Positions 25,949 through 35,426 of a stretch of DNA of 64,000 nucleotides are shown here, piece by piece. A program made the position numbers and the translations under genes. Within the stretch, counting starts at the first letter, position 1, and every line of letters starts with the position of its first letter. The stretch is from Pelagibacterium sediminicola (GTDB lineage Bacteria > Pseudomonadota > Alphaproteobacteria > Rhizobiales > Devosiaceae): the NCBI RefSeq assembly GCF_003390885.1, contig NZ_QMEL01000006.1, positions 1 through 64,000 on the forward strand, given 5' to 3'. The notes under the pieces were generated by a model that saw only the letters and a program-made list of their open reading frames with translations, ran no database searches and had not been told where the DNA came from.

Positions 25949-26941
25949 ATGAAATCAGCGGTCGCAGCGTCTCGGCGTTTCAGTGTAGCCCCCATGATGG
26001 ACTGGACGGACCGCCATTGCCGGTTTCTTCACCGGCGATTGTCGTCGCATGCGTTGCTGTTCACCGAGATGGTGACAAGCGCTGCGCTGGTGCATGGGGA
26101 TGCCGGGCGGTTGCTGGCTTTTGATGCGAGCGAGCATCCTGTCGCCGTTCAGTTGGGTGGTTCCGATCCGGCAGAACTCGCCGCGGCCGTCAGGATTTGC
26201 GACCGGTTTGGTTATGACGAGATCAACCTCAATGTTGGGTGCCCGTCCGATCGGGTGCAATCGGGCAGGTTCGGTGCGTGCCTCATGGCCGAGCCCGGTC
26301 TGGTCGCCGATTGCCTCACCGCCATGCGCGATGCGACCGATACCCCCGTCACGGTAAAATGCCGCATCGGCATCGACGATCAGGACACCGAAGCCGATCT
26401 CGACCGCTTCGTGGACGCGGTCCTGCCCACCGGGATCGATGCGCTTTATGTCCACGCGCGAAAAGCGTGGCTCAAGGGCCTCTCGCCCAAGGAAAACCGG
26501 GACATTCCTCCGCTCGACTACCCGCGCGTTTACCGCCTCAAGCAGCGGCTGGGCGCCTTTCTGGTCTATATCAATGGCGGTATCGGCTCGCTCGATGAGG
26601 CCCAGGCTCACCGCGCCCACGTCGATGGCGTCATGCTTGGCCGCGCCGCCTATCATGACCCGATGATCCTTGCCGATGTCGATGCCCGCTTTTTCGGCGC
26701 AACCCGTCCCGCTCCTACGCTCCTCGATATCGAGCAGGCAATGACCGCCTATGCCGAGGCCGAACGGGGCAGGGGCACGCGCCTCAACCAGATCACTCGC
26801 CACATGCTGGGGCTGGCCAACGGCCGCCCCGGCGCACGCCGCTTCCGCCAGATCCTTTCGGTCGACGCCTCCAAGCCCGGCGCGTGCCCAGAGGTCATCG
26901 CCGAGGCCTTCGCCACCCTGGACCGTGCCCAGGCGGCGTAG
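25949..26941 (+). CDS. dusA: tRNA-dihydrouridine synthase A
   Basis: Protein of 330 aa. FMN-binding TIM barrel with RFSVAPMMDWTDRHCR at the N-terminus, FTEMVTSAALVHG, the catalytic-Cys motif NLNVGCPSDRVQ, VTVKCRIGIDDQD, and YVHARKAWLKGLSPKENR. These are diagnostic for the DusA subgroup that reduces U20/U20a in the tRNA D-loop. It is monocistronic on this strand and convergent with the aspartic protease gene. Confidence 0.94.
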   Translation: MKSAVAASRRFSVAPMMDWTDRHCRFLHRRLSSHALLFTEMVTSAALVHGDAGRLLAFDASEHPVAVQLGGSDPAELAAAVRICDRFGYDEINLNVGCPSDRVQSGRFGACLMAEPGLVADCLTAMRDATDTPVTVKCRIGIDDQDTEADLDRFVDAVLPTGIDALYVHARKAWLKGLSPKENRDIPPLDYPRVYRLKQRLGAFLVYINGGIGSLDEAQAHRAHVDGVMLGRAAYHDPMILADVDARFFGATRPAPTLLDIEQAMTAYAEAERGRGTRLNQITRHMLGLANGRPGARRFRQILSVDASKPGACPEVIAEAFATLDRAQAA

Positions 26942-26945
26942 TTAG

Positions 26946-27150
26946 CTGGATCGTTTCAGATTCTGATGGAAGCAGCCGCACATTCTTCCCGCGTTCACCG
27001 GCGAAGCGAGAGACGGGGCGGTCGTGTCGGATTTTGATCGAAACGATCGGCTTGTCTCCGCCGCTATCCCGGGCTCGACCCGGGATCCACAGCGAACCAT
27101 CCAACACGGTGAACTTTGCAGCATGGGCCCCGGCTTTCGCCGGGGCAGCA
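26946..27150. repeat. Intergenic repeat region between dusA and the protease gene
   Basis: The left part (CTGGATCGTTTCAGATTCTG, with a related inverted stretch ending near 27050) resembles the end of the 220-bp element found at 3903 and 36811, so it is a partial or rearranged copy. It is followed by the hairpins CCCGGGCTCGACCCGGG (27068-27084) and GCCCCGGC-TTTC-GCCGGGGC (27127-27146). No open reading frame of interest is present. Confidence 0.5.
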
Positions 27151-27190
27151 AAGAAGATTGAGGCTGATCCGGTCAAAACCCGCAACGGCT

Positions 27191-27877
27191 TTAGTCGTGC
27201 ATTTCGAGGCTGTCGCGGCTCACCGTATAGCGCGACAGGGTTTCAAGGAACGTCATGCCCAGAAGGCTCGTTTCCAGCGCACCTTCCTGCGCGACGAACG
27301 CCCGGATGCGGGCGCGGGCGATGTTGCCCACCTCGATCCGCTCCAGCGTCACCGGGGCAGCAAAGCTCGTGCCATTGGCGGTCTGCACCGGCACGCGGAA
27401 CGAAAGGTTTTCCGTGTCGATCCCCACAAGTCGCGCATCGTCCAGCGATAGCACCACCGCCGAAGCGCCGGTATCGAAGATCATCGGGAGCGTCACCCCG
27501 TTGACCGCCGTATCGACCCGGAAGCTGCCGCCGAACGAGCGGGCGATCTCCACGTTTCCGGTTTCCGGGTTGACGATCGCTACCCCCGGCTGCAACTGGC
27601 TCATCAGCCGCTGCCCGATTCCTGAAAAATCGTCGCGGAACGCATAGCCCACGAAAAATACCGCCCCGATCGCGATCCATACCGCAAAGCCGCCAACGAT
27701 CTCGCCTAGCCGATGCCGCCGCCCCACCAGCGTGCTGGCCAGCAGCGTGAGGATGACGACAAGCGGGATCGCCCGCGCCGTCTGGTCCTGCGTCAGCCCG
27801 AAAATGGCCCCGAAATCCGCATTGATGGCCAGCGCAATGCCAACGGTGATCAGGATGGCAAAGGCGACGAACAGCAT
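27191..27877 (-). CDS. TIGR02281-type retropepsin-like aspartic protease
   Basis: Protein of 228 aa with two to three N-terminal membrane segments (LFVAFAILITVGIALAIN; IPLVVILTLLASTLV; AVWIAIGAVFFVGYAF), then a single clan AA domain with the catalytic motif MIFDTGASAVVLS at about residue 135 and the strand SLLGMTFLETLSRY near the end. Members are probably homodimeric and face the periplasm. Their substrates are not known. In many Hyphomicrobiales genomes a gene of this type lies near cobS or dus genes, as here. Confidence 0.85.
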   Translation of the reverse strand: MLFVAFAILITVGIALAINADFGAIFGLTQDQTARAIPLVVILTLLASTLVGRRHRLGEIVGGFAVWIAIGAVFFVGYAFRDDFSGIGQRLMSQLQPGVAIVNPETGNVEIARSFGGSFRVDTAVNGVTLPMIFDTGASAVVLSLDDARLVGIDTENLSFRVPVQTANGTSFAAPVTLERIEVGNIARARIRAFVAQEGALETSLLGMTFLETLSRYTVSRDSLEMHD

Positions 27878-27905
27878 CCGGGGTCCATTATCTCAAGGAA
27901 AAGCA

Positions 27906-28712
27906 TCAAACGATCAGGCGCATGAACACGCCCAATATGGCAATTTCGAGCAGCACCTGCGCCGCCCCCGTCAAATCCCCCGTCTGCCCGCCCACGAGCC
28001 TGCGGCACAGCCTTGCCCAGCCCAGCGCCACGACTGCCGCGCACCCCGAGGCGAGGACAAAGCCCCATATCCCGGTAAAAGCGCCCGCTAGGACGAGCCC
28101 CAGTACAAGAGCCAAAACGTTCCCCAGCGCAAAGGCGTTCCCCGGCACCCCGCCCGCTGCCGCCGCCGCGCCATCCGTGCGGGCCGGAGGGAGCCGCATG
28201 GGCAGGTAGAGCGCCCCTGAGCGCGCCATCGTCGTGGCCGCCAGCCAGACCAGCGTCGCCGCCAGCGGATTGTGGCCCGCGATGGCCGCGAGCGCCGCGA
28301 CCTTCAGCCCCACGACGAAGACGATCGCCAGCACTCCGTAGCTGCCGTGGCGGCTGTCTTTCATGATCTCGAGCCGCCGCGCCGATGTCGCCCCGCCGAA
28401 CAGCCCGTCCGCCGCGTCCGCAATCGCGTCCTCGCTCATCGCACCGGTAACGAGGGCGGCGGCGGCAACGGCAAGAAGCGCGGAAAAAAGGGCAGGGAAC
28501 CCGGCATGGACGAAGACGAAAAGCAGCGCTGCCGGACCCGCACCGATCGCAAGGCTTGCCAGCGGCAACACGGGGGCGATCCGCCCAAGATCCGGCTTCT
28601 CGTGTGTGCCCTTGCCCGTCGGCAGGCGGGAAAAGAACCGCAGCGCCATGACCAGATCGGCAAGCGGCCGCGCAAATCGGGCGGCGGGCGAGGGTGTGTC
28701 GCCTTGGCTCAA
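27906..28712 (-). CDS. cobS: Adenosylcobinamide-GDP ribazoletransferase
   Basis: Integral membrane protein of 268 aa, the cobalamin synthase that joins alpha-ribazole to adenosylcobinamide-GDP. The family landmarks ALRFFSRLPTG, SEDAIADAADGLFGG (acidic, cation-binding), MKDSRHGSYG and a late GGQTGDLTGAAQVL are present, with several hydrophobic helices. It diverges from cobT with only 64 bp between the starts. That gap is too short for a cobalamin riboswitch. Confidence 0.94.
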   Translation of the reverse strand: MSQGDTPSPAARFARPLADLVMALRFFSRLPTGKGTHEKPDLGRIAPVLPLASLAIGAGPAALLFVFVHAGFPALFSALLAVAAAALVTGAMSEDAIADAADGLFGGATSARRLEIMKDSRHGSYGVLAIVFVVGLKVAALAAIAGHNPLAATLVWLAATTMARSGALYLPMRLPPARTDGAAAAAGGVPGNAFALGNVLALVLGLVLAGAFTGIWGFVLASGCAAVVALGWARLCRRLVGGQTGDLTGAAQVLLEIAILGVFMRLIV

Positions 28713-28776
28713 TTGCCTTTTCCTTTTCCATGCCGCAAAACGGCATTCCTCTTATCACCTCAATTCCGGAGTCGCC

Positions 28777-29790
28777 ATGTCCGCCTCAGCCTTTGCCGAC
28801 ATTCAGGATCTTTTGATGCTCGGCCCCGATGGCGATGAAGCCGCCGTTGCGGCGGTGCGGGCGCGCGATGCCCAACTCACCAAGCCCGCCGGTTCGCTTG
28901 GAGAGCTTGAAGGGCTCGTCGAGTTTCTCGCCCGCTGGCAGGGCAAGCCAGAGCCGACCATCGAAGACCCTATGGTCGCGATTTTCGCCGCCAATCACGG
29001 CGTTACCGATCAGGGCATTTCGGCCTACCCGCGCGAGGTGACGCGGCAGATGGTTGCCAACTTCACCAATGGCGGCGCGGCCATTTCCCAGATCTGCGCG
29101 CTGCATGAAATCAATCTGCGCGTCTTCGAGCTCGCCCTCGAAGTCCCCACCGGCGACATAACCGTCGTTTCCGCGATGGATGAGCGCGCCACCGCCGCCA
29201 CCATCGCCTACGGCATGGAGGCCATCGCCGGCGAGGTCGATCTGCTGTGCATCGGGGAAATGGGCATCGGCAACACCACCGTCGCCGCCGCCATTTACGC
29301 CGCGCTTTATGGCGGCACCGGCGCGGATTGGGTAGGGCGCGGCACGGGCGTCGATGACGAGGGCCTGAAACGCAAGGCCGATGCGGTGGACCGCGCGCTC
29401 CAGCGCCACGCCGGGCGGCTGAACACCCCCTTTGAAATCCTCAGCCATCTGGGCGGCCGCGAAATTGCCGCCATGCTCGGTGCCATCATTTCGGCCCGCC
29501 ACCAGAAGGTTCCGGTCATCATCGACGGGTTCGTCGCCACCAGCGCCGCCGCCATCGCGCACGCCGTCAACCCCGCCGCCATCGACCATTGCCTCTTCGC
29601 TCACACCTCCGCCGAAAACGGCCACGCAAGGGCTCTCGAAGCGTTGGGCGAAAGGGGCCTGCTTGATCTGGGCATGCGGCTGGGCGAGGGGACGGGCGCG
29701 GCGCTTGGCGCCATACTGTGCAAGACCGCGCTGCATCTGCACAAGAACATGGCAACGTTCGCGGAAGCTGCGGTAGAAGGAAAGTTGTAG
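28777..29790 (+). CDS. cobT: Nicotinate-nucleotide--dimethylbenzimidazole phosphoribosyltransferase
   Basis: Protein of about 337 aa that makes alpha-ribazole phosphate for the lower ligand of B12. Motifs include TKPAGSLGELE near residue 35, FAANHGVTDQGISAYP, GEMGIGNTTVAAAI, GRGTGVDDEGL, PVIIDGFVATSAAAIA and the catalytic Glu region LGEGTGAALG. The ATG at 28777 starts the family domain; the open frame further upstream runs antisense to cobS and is not used. It works directly with CobS, encoded on the opposite strand. Confidence 0.94.
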   Translation: MSASAFADIQDLLMLGPDGDEAAVAAVRARDAQLTKPAGSLGELEGLVEFLARWQGKPEPTIEDPMVAIFAANHGVTDQGISAYPREVTRQMVANFTNGGAAISQICALHEINLRVFELALEVPTGDITVVSAMDERATAATIAYGMEAIAGEVDLLCIGEMGIGNTTVAAAIYAALYGGTGADWVGRGTGVDDEGLKRKADAVDRALQRHAGRLNTPFEILSHLGGREIAAMLGAIISARHQKVPVIIDGFVATSAAAIAHAVNPAAIDHCLFAHTSAENGHARALEALGERGLLDLGMRLGEGTGAALGAILCKTALHLHKNMATFAEAAVEGKL

Positions 29791-29803
29791 CACTTGCAGC
29801 TTG

Positions 29804-29905
29804 CTGGATTCCGGGAATAAATCCCGGAATGACAATGATGGTTTTGGTTGGCTTTCAAGCCCACCTCTCCTCCAATGTCACCCCGGTATTCATTACCGGG
29901 GCCCA
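29804..29905. repeat. Two intergenic hairpins after cobT
   Basis: ATTCCGGGA-ATAAA-TCCCGGAAT (29808-29830) and CCCCGGTA-TTCAT-TACCGGGG (29881-29901) are perfect stems, related to hairpins inside the elements at 3903 and 36811. There is no T-tract, so they are repeats rather than standard terminators. Confidence 0.6.
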
Positions 29906-29953
29906 GGCGATATTGACGGCAAACGCAGCGGCATCGTTATTGGGAGGAAAACC

Positions 29954-30637
29954 ATGTACACCCTCTACATAGCCAACAAGAACTATTCGTCCTGGTCCCT
30001 GCGTCCCTGGGTTTTGCTCAAGGCGCTCGACATTGCCTTCGAGGAGCGTTTCATGCCGTTCCTTGACGCGGGCAGCTACGAAACCTTCCGAAAGTTTTCC
30101 CCCACCGGCCTCGTGCCCTGCCTCGTCGATGGCAGCGTTACCGTCTGGGATTCGCTCGCTATCGTTGAATATGTGGCCGAGGACCACCCCCAGGTCTGGC
30201 CCGCCGATCGGGCCGCCCGCGCCTGGGCCCGCTCGGCCAGCGCCGAAATGCACTCGGGCTTTTCAGCCCTGCGCAACATTTGCGGCATGAATGTCGGCGT
30301 GCGCGTAGAGCTCCACGAGACCGCCCCGGTGCTGGCACAGAACATCGCGCGCCTGGACGAACTCTGGACCGAAGGTCTCAGCCGCTTCGGCGGCCCGTTC
30401 CTCGCAGGCGAAAATTTCACCGCCGCGGACGCCTTCTTCTGCCCCGTCGCCTTCCGCATCCAGACCTACGGGCTGGAACTGGGCGAAACCGCACACCGCT
30501 ACGCCCAGCGCCTCCTCGATCTTCCCGCCATGAAGGACTGGTACGAGGCTGGCATCGCCGAAACCATCCGCGACAAGCCCCACGACGCCGAAATCCCGGG
30601 TATCGGCACGCTGATCGAGGATTTGCGCGCGGTTTAG
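29954..30637 (+). CDS. Glutathione S-transferase family protein
   Basis: Protein of about 227 aa. The N-terminal thioredoxin-like domain has KNYSSWSLRPWVLLKAL (catalytic Ser region), SPTGLVPCLVDG with the cis-Pro, and WDSLAIVEYVAE (glutathione-contact Asp-Ser). The all-helical C-terminal domain follows (FTAADAFFCPVAFR). The pattern resembles the YfcF/maleylacetoacetate isomerase-like GSTs. The ATG at 29954 has GGGAGGAAA upstream. The physiological substrate is not known. Confidence 0.9.
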   Translation: MYTLYIANKNYSSWSLRPWVLLKALDIAFEERFMPFLDAGSYETFRKFSPTGLVPCLVDGSVTVWDSLAIVEYVAEDHPQVWPADRAARAWARSASAEMHSGFSALRNICGMNVGVRVELHETAPVLAQNIARLDELWTEGLSRFGGPFLAGENFTAADAFFCPVAFRIQTYGLELGETAHRYAQRLLDLPAMKDWYEAGIAETIRDKPHDAEIPGIGTLIEDLRAV

Positions 30638-30957
30638 CGCGAAAGCTCTGGTCAATTCACCTTCCAGTAAGCATCGTAGCACCCCTCATCCGACCTCCGC
30701 TTCTCTCCGGCCACCTTCTCCCGCAAGGGGAGAAGGGGATTCCGTGGATGTCTCGGTTCCTGAGCACCCCTCTCCCCTTGAGGGAGAGGGGTGCTGGCAC
30801 AGGCGCGTGCTTCCAACTGGATTTATCCTCGCCTTTCGCGGCACCGCTATGCTGCCACTGGCACCAACCATAGCTCGCTGATCGAAAAGGGGACGACAGG
30901 ATGAAGCCCGAAAAAAATGACTGAACGAACTGAACGCGATCCGTTCAATTCGTCTAA
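30638..30957. other. Intergenic region of 320 bp carrying a palindromic repeat copy
   Basis: No gene is seen here. Positions 30675-30797 hold copy 1 of the CCCCTCTCC repeat family, in the opposite orientation to the other copies. It includes CTTCTCCC-GCAAG-GGGAGAAG and CACCCCTCTCCCC-TTGA-GGGAGAGGGGTG. It separates the convergent GST and histidine kinase genes; no T-tract terminator was found. Confidence 0.6.
30675..30797 (-). repeat. CCCCTCTCC palindromic repeat family, copy 1
   Basis: This is an imperfectly palindromic element of about 120 bp bounded by GCACCCCTC-type ends. It contains two nested hairpins around GCAAGGGGAGAAG and TTGAGGGAGAG, and is related to copies at 33284, 40736, 48931 and 55221. 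Confidence 0.7.
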
Positions 30958-32502
30958 TTATCCGACTTCCGAATAGATTTCGAGCGTCCGGCGCTCGACC
31001 ACCGGCGCCATGCCTTCCATCACGCGGGCGCGGGGGAAGGTGGCGATGGTTTCGGTGCCGAAGCGCAGTTTGGAGAACAGGTCGAACCGCCCTTGATGCA
31101 GGTCCATGATCTTCTGGACGATGGGCAGGCCGAGCCCGGCACCCTGTTCGGCGGTCTTCTGGGCCAGCGTGCCCTGGCCGAAGGACGACAGGACCGTCTC
31201 GATTTCCTCTTCGGGAATGCCCGGCCCGTTATCCTTGACCTTGACGAACTGCCCACCATCCTTGCTGCGCCCTACGGTCACTTCCACGCGGCCCGATTGC
31301 GGGGTGAACTTGATGGCGTTCGAGAGCAGGTTGAGCACCACCTGGCGCACGGCGCGCTCGTCGCCCCAGAGTTTTGGCAGGGCGTCCTCGCGCGAAAAGA
31401 CCAGCTCGATGCTCTTGGCCCGGGCGCGAATTTCCAGCATGCGGCGGCAATCGTCGGCGATCTCGCCAAGGCTCACCGCCTCTTCGTTGAGATCGTACCG
31501 CCCCGCCTCGATGCGCGAGAGGTCCAGCAGCTCGTTGATGAGGTTGAGAAGGTGCTGCCCGCTGGCGTGGATATCGCCCGCATATTCCTTGTATTGCGGC
31601 ACGGTATGCGCACCCAGAAGCTCGGATTTCAGCACCTCGGAAAACCCGATGATCGCATTGAGTGGGGTGCGCAACTCGTGGCTCATCGTGGCGAGGAACC
31701 GGGATTTGGCGATATTGGCCTGTTCGGCATGCCGCCGCGCCTCATCCGACATGTTGCGTGCTTCCTCCAGTTCGAGGATTAGGGCATCCTTTTCGAGCTG
31801 GTGTTCGAGATTGCCCAACTCGGACCTGTGCAACTGCTTGGCAAGAAAGAGGAAAAAGAAGAATGCTCCCATGGCGACCGCCGCCAGCGCAAAGTTGAGC
31901 GTCCCCCCCGACCAGACCAGCATCGCGCCCACCGCAAGGGAAGGGGGGAGGGTTGAAACCAGCGTTGCGCGGGGGAGGGTGCGGGTCGATACCGCGTTGA
32001 CGGCCACCCCCACCAGAAGCATGGCGAAGATGATGATGCGGATATCCTGCCCGCCCGCGACCGCCGGCAGAAGCGCCATCAGCGCCCAGGCCAGCCCGTT
32101 GATCGTTTCGGCGGAGATGAAGATCGCCGTCCAGCGCCGCGCATTGAACGCCTCGGCCCGCGCCCGGCGGAACTGGCGGCACAGCATTGCAATGCCGGCA
32201 TTGGCCGTAAGCACGAACCCCGCCCAGATCGCCGCGATGTTGGGGGAAACCCAAAGGATTGCTGCGGCGGTGAGAATGGCGATGACCAGAAGGGTGGGCA
32301 GGAAGCCGGAAAGACGCGCCGAGGCATAGTCGTCGAGCAGGTCGTAATCGAAGGAAACGCGGGTGCCCGAACTCGACGTCAGGCGCTGGCGGGCGTCCAG
32401 AACTGTGCGTTGCACGTTGCGCCGCTGGTCGCGGCTCGTTCTATGCGCTTCGGCCGCCTGATGCGCCACACTCGAGGGCATGATCGGAACTCGGGTACTC
32501 AA
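30958..32502 (-). CDS. Membrane-bound sensor histidine kinase
   Basis: Protein of 514 aa. The N-terminal half carries about six hydrophobic segments in two blocks (from FLPTLLVIAILTAAAILW to AVAMGAFFFFLFL), followed by a linking coiled coil. The HisKA motif is FLATMSHELRTPLNAIIGF (phospho-His near residue 290). The HATPase_c domain has LNLLSNAIKFTP (N box), VKDNGPGIP (G1) and GLGLPIVQKIMDLH. No PAS or receiver domain and no adjacent response regulator are present. The signal and partner are unknown; its general shape resembles PleC/DivJ-like kinases. Confidence 0.9.
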   Translation of the reverse strand: MSTRVPIMPSSVAHQAAEAHRTSRDQRRNVQRTVLDARQRLTSSSGTRVSFDYDLLDDYASARLSGFLPTLLVIAILTAAAILWVSPNIAAIWAGFVLTANAGIAMLCRQFRRARAEAFNARRWTAIFISAETINGLAWALMALLPAVAGGQDIRIIIFAMLLVGVAVNAVSTRTLPRATLVSTLPPSLAVGAMLVWSGGTLNFALAAVAMGAFFFFLFLAKQLHRSELGNLEHQLEKDALILELEEARNMSDEARRHAEQANIAKSRFLATMSHELRTPLNAIIGFSEVLKSELLGAHTVPQYKEYAGDIHASGQHLLNLINELLDLSRIEAGRYDLNEEAVSLGEIADDCRRMLEIRARAKSIELVFSREDALPKLWGDERAVRQVVLNLLSNAIKFTPQSGRVEVTVGRSKDGGQFVKVKDNGPGIPEEEIETVLSSFGQGTLAQKTAEQGAGLGLPIVQKIMDLHQGRFDLFSKLRFGTETIATFPRARVMEGMAPVVERRTLEIYSEVG

Positions 32503-32768
32503 CTGGACACAACACGATCCATCGGACGAAGCCTAACGGATTACTCTTACGCTTGGGCGTAACCTATGGCGTGCATGGTTAATACAGGGTTAGGGTCAGG
32601 GGCCGGATGGAGCCCAAACGGTTTTGGACGAGACCGCGTGACGCGTTTTCCTCCGGCCTCGCCTTGACACTGGCAATGCGAGCGCATCAAATGCTATAGC
32701 TGGGCGGATGATTTTCCATTTATGCGGAAAATTTCTCAAAGACTCGGAATTTCATTTCAGGGGCTCAC

Positions 32769-33248
32769 ATGGCGCTCGATAAGCTCGACCGCAAAATTCT
32801 TCAGTTGCTGCAAAAAGACGCGACCATGCCGGTTGCCGAAATCGGGCGGAAGGTGGGACTGTCCACCACCCCCTGCTGGCGCCGTATCCAGAAGATGGAG
32901 GAAGAGGGCGTCATCAAGCGTCGCGTTGCGGTGCTCGATCCGCAAAAAGTCAATGCGGGGGTAACGGTGTTCGTGGCGGTCAAGACCAACGAGCACAACG
33001 ACGCCTGGCTGCGCAAATTCGCCGCCGTGGTCGAGGATTTCACCGAAGTCGTCGAATTTTACCGCATGAGCGGGGACGTGGACTATCTCCTGCGCGTCGT
33101 CGTGCCCTCGATCCAGGCCTACGACACCTTCTATAAAAAGCTCATCGCCAAGATCGCCCTCAGCGACGTCAGTTCGTCCTTCGCCATGGAGCAGATCAAA
33201 TACACCACGGCTTTGCCGCTGGAGTTTGCGGTGCTGAGCGACGGGTAG
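32769..33248 (+). CDS. Lrp/AsnC family transcriptional regulator
   Basis: Protein of 159 aa. The N-terminal HTH reads LDKLDRKILQLLQKDATMPV then GRKVGLSTTPCWRRIQKMEEEG. A RAM/AsnC ligand domain follows, with VDYLLRVVVPSIQAYDTFYKKLI typical of Lrp. An AGGGG Shine-Dalgarno precedes the start. It is divergent from the histidine kinase across 266 bp of sequence containing no other gene. The target genes are not evident here. Confidence 0.92.
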   Translation: MALDKLDRKILQLLQKDATMPVAEIGRKVGLSTTPCWRRIQKMEEEGVIKRRVAVLDPQKVNAGVTVFVAVKTNEHNDAWLRKFAAVVEDFTEVVEFYRMSGDVDYLLRVVVPSIQAYDTFYKKLIAKIALSDVSSSFAMEQIKYTTALPLEFAVLSDG

Positions 33249-33283
33249 ATCATATCGGCATCCGGCGTTTGCGGAAGTATCGC

Positions 33284-33428
33284 CGGCCCCCTCACCCCCA
33301 GCCCCTCTCCCACAAGGGGAGAGGGGGGCTCAAGAACCGAAACCTCCACAGGGTTGCCCTTCTCCCCTCGTGGGAGAAGGTGGGCTTTCGCAAAGCGAAA
33401 GCTCGGATGAGGGGCTGCGATGCTGCCG
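33284..33428 (+). repeat. CCCCTCTCC palindromic repeat family, copy 2
   Basis: Between lrp and moaA, this starts GCCCCCTCACCCCCAGCCCC, contains CTCTCCC-ACAAG-GGGAGAG and CTTCTCCC-CTCGT-GGGAGAAG, and ends GGATGAGGGGCTGCGATGC. An inner TTTCGCAAAGCGAAA hairpin is present. Confidence 0.75.
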
Positions 33429-33452
33429 CAAACGCGCAACAGCTTATAGGGT

Positions 33453-34481
33453 CTATCCCCCCGTAACCGACATATGCCGCCGCACTGCCGGCTCCGCGCG
33501 GTCGATCTCGAAATCGTGCCCCTTGGGTTTCAGGATCATCGCCCGGTCGAGCGCCGCGTCGAGGCCCACCGCCCCGCTCTCGCGATAGGCCGCCCGCAGG
33601 TCCACCTTGTCGTCTTGCCCCAGGCACATATAGAGTTGGCCTGTGCATGTCAGGCGCACGCGGTTGCAGCTTTCGCAGAAATTATGAGAAAGCGGGGTGA
33701 TAAATCCCAGCGTTCCGCCCGTCTCGCCTACGCGCACGTAACGCGCCGGCCCGCCGGTGCGCTTGTTCATGGGTTCGAGCGCGTAGGTCTCAGCCAACCG
33801 ATCGCGCACCTCGCGCAGTGAGAGGTGAGCCTCGGAACGGTCTATCGCCACATCGCCCAGCGGCATTGCCTCTATCAGCGTCAGGTCGTATCCGCGCCCA
33901 TGCGCCCATTCGAGGAGGGGGATGATTTCATCGTCGTTCACCCCGCGTATCGGCACCATATTGAGCTTGATGGCAATACCCGCGGCATCCGCCGCCGCGA
34001 TGCCGTCGAGCACCTGCCCGAGCCGCCCACGCCGCGTAATGGCCGTGAACCGCGCGTCATCCAGCGTATCGAGCGAAACGTTGATGCGCTTGATCCCCAG
34101 TTCGGCCAACCGCGTGGCGTGCACTCCAAGCTGGCTGCCATTGGTGGTGAGGGTCAATTCATCCAGCGCACCAGAGGCCAGATGCGTTGCGGAGATGGCT
34201 TCGATGAGCTTGACGATGTCGCGCCGCACCAGCGGCTCGCCCCCCGTCAGCCGCAGCTTGCGTACGCCCCGCGCAACGAAGGCGGAAACGATCGCCTGGA
34301 TCTCATCAAAGCTCAGCACGTCCTTCTTGGGCAGGAACGTCATGTCCTCGCCCATGCAATAGGTGCAGCGGAAATCGCACCGGTCGGTAACTGAAACCCG
34401 CAAATACGTCACCTGCCGCCCGAACCTGTCGATCAGGGGGCGGAACGTGGATGAGGCTGTTGGGCTACCAGAATGAAGCAT
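33453..34481 (-). CDS. moaA: GTP 3',8-cyclase (molybdenum cofactor biosynthesis)
   Basis: Protein of 342 aa. Radical SAM enzyme with the N-terminal cluster motif [13 protein letters not shown] (CxxxCxxC), the SAM-contact region [13 protein letters not shown], and the C-terminal second-cluster cysteines in [21 protein letters not shown]. It makes 3',8-cyclo-GTP, the first molybdopterin intermediate. No other mo-co genes are adjacent. A terminator for the upstream gene lies just before its start, so it has its own promoter. Confidence 0.95.
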   Translation of the reverse strand: MLHSGSPTASSTFRPLIDRFGRQVTYLRVSVTDRCDFRCTYCMGEDMTFLPKKDVLSFDEIQAIVSAFVARGVRKLRLTGGEPLVRRDIVKLIEAISATHLASGALDELTLTTNGSQLGVHATRLAELGIKRINVSLDTLDDARFTAITRRGRLGQVLDGIAAADAAGIAIKLNMVPIRGVNDDEIIPLLEWAHGRGYDLTLIEAMPLGDVAIDRSEAHLSLREVRDRLAETYALEPMNKRTGGPARYVRVGETGGTLGFITPLSHNFCESCNRVRLTCTGQLYMCLGQDDKVDLRAAYRESGAVGLDAALDRAMILKPKGHDFEIDRAEPAVRRHMSVTGG

Positions 34482-34531
34482 GGCTATGATTATAGGTCTT
34501 TACGCACACTTTAGAAACAGACCCGCATAAC

Positions 34532-34563
34532 AAAAAAAGACCGCCTCAAGGGGCGGCCTTTAA
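34532..34563 (-). terminator. Terminator after the L,D-transpeptidase gene
   Basis: On the minus strand, GGCCGCCCC-TTGA-GGCGGTC forms a hairpin followed by seven T residues, 20 bp after the transpeptidase stop and upstream of moaA. Confidence 0.85.
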
Positions 34564-34582
34564 ACTCGGGGAAGAGAAGAGG

Positions 34583-35173
34583 TTAGCGCCGCACGACCAC
34601 CCGCGCGCCGACCTGCACGCGGTTGTAAAGGTCGATGATGTCGTCATTGGTAAGCCGGATGCAGCCCGAGGACACGGCGGTGCCGATCGTCCAGGGTTCG
34701 GATGTGCCGTGCAGGCGATACATGGTGGAGCCTATATAGAGCGCGCGTGCGCCGAGCGGATTGTCGGGTCCGCCTTCCATGTAGCGGGGGAGGGTGGGGT
34801 CGCGGCGCAGCATGTTGGCCGTCGGGCGCCAGTCCGGCCACTCCGCCTTGCGCGAAACGGTGTTGGTGCCTGCCCACGTCGCGCCCTCGCGGCCCACGCC
34901 GATCCCGTAGCGCATGGCCTTGCCGCCATCGAGCACGAGATAGAGCCGCCGTTCGCTGGTTTCGACGACGATCGTGCCCACGGCAAGGTTGGTCTCGTAA
35001 TCGACGATCTGTTTTTTGATCGGGCTTCCGCCGCCATAGGCGCCGGTGGTTTCGCGATCGACGAACGTGTTGAGGTCGGCGTCATAGACACGGACGGTCT
35101 GGTTGGCTGACGCTGCCCCCATCGACAGGATCGCCAACAGGACGACCGACAAAAACAGATACACAGATTTCAT
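34583..35173 (-). CDS. L,D-transpeptidase (YkuD domain), exported
   Basis: Protein of about 196 aa with a Sec signal peptide (MKSVYLFLSVVLLAILSMGA, cut after SANQ). The YkuD catalytic domain covers the C-terminal 120 residues with HGTSEPWTIG and the nucleophile motif SSGCIRLTN. It forms 3-3 peptidoglycan cross-links or anchors proteins to peptidoglycan in the periplasm. The ATG at 35173 has GGAGGGG upstream and starts the signal peptide; a reading from 35386 is rejected. It diverges from rpiA. Confidence 0.92.
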   Translation of the reverse strand: MKSVYLFLSVVLLAILSMGAASANQTVRVYDADLNTFVDRETTGAYGGGSPIKKQIVDYETNLAVGTIVVETSERRLYLVLDGGKAMRYGIGVGREGATWAGTNTVSRKAEWPDWRPTANMLRRDPTLPRYMEGGPDNPLGARALYIGSTMYRLHGTSEPWTIGTAVSSGCIRLTNDDIIDLYNRVQVGARVVVRR

Positions 35174-35426
35174 TGCTATCAAGCCCCTCCAGAATGGCCC
35201 GCCCCGCGCGAATCCACTCGTCAAACCTTTCGCTGCATAATCTGATTGCCGATTCACGCATAGGCACTTCACGACAGCTTGAGTAGTCCTCCGCACTCCC
35301 ATCGGTGAAGTGTTGCAATCGGGCGACAATAGGTCGCGCCAAAGTGGGGCTATCCCCCTTTCGTCCGGTTGACATAGCCCGGCCAAGGCCGGAAACCTGC
35401 TATGGTTTCAACGATGGAGTGGCGCG

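Noticed and set aside
28713-28776. Cobalamin riboswitch between cobS and cobT
   Set aside because: Only 64 bp separate the two divergent starts, too little for that RNA, and no B12-box-like sequence was seen.
35369-35406. TTGACA ... TATGGT as the rpiA promoter
   Set aside because: The spacing between the two boxes is 26 bases, too long for a standard sigma-70 promoter, so it is not listed as a feature.
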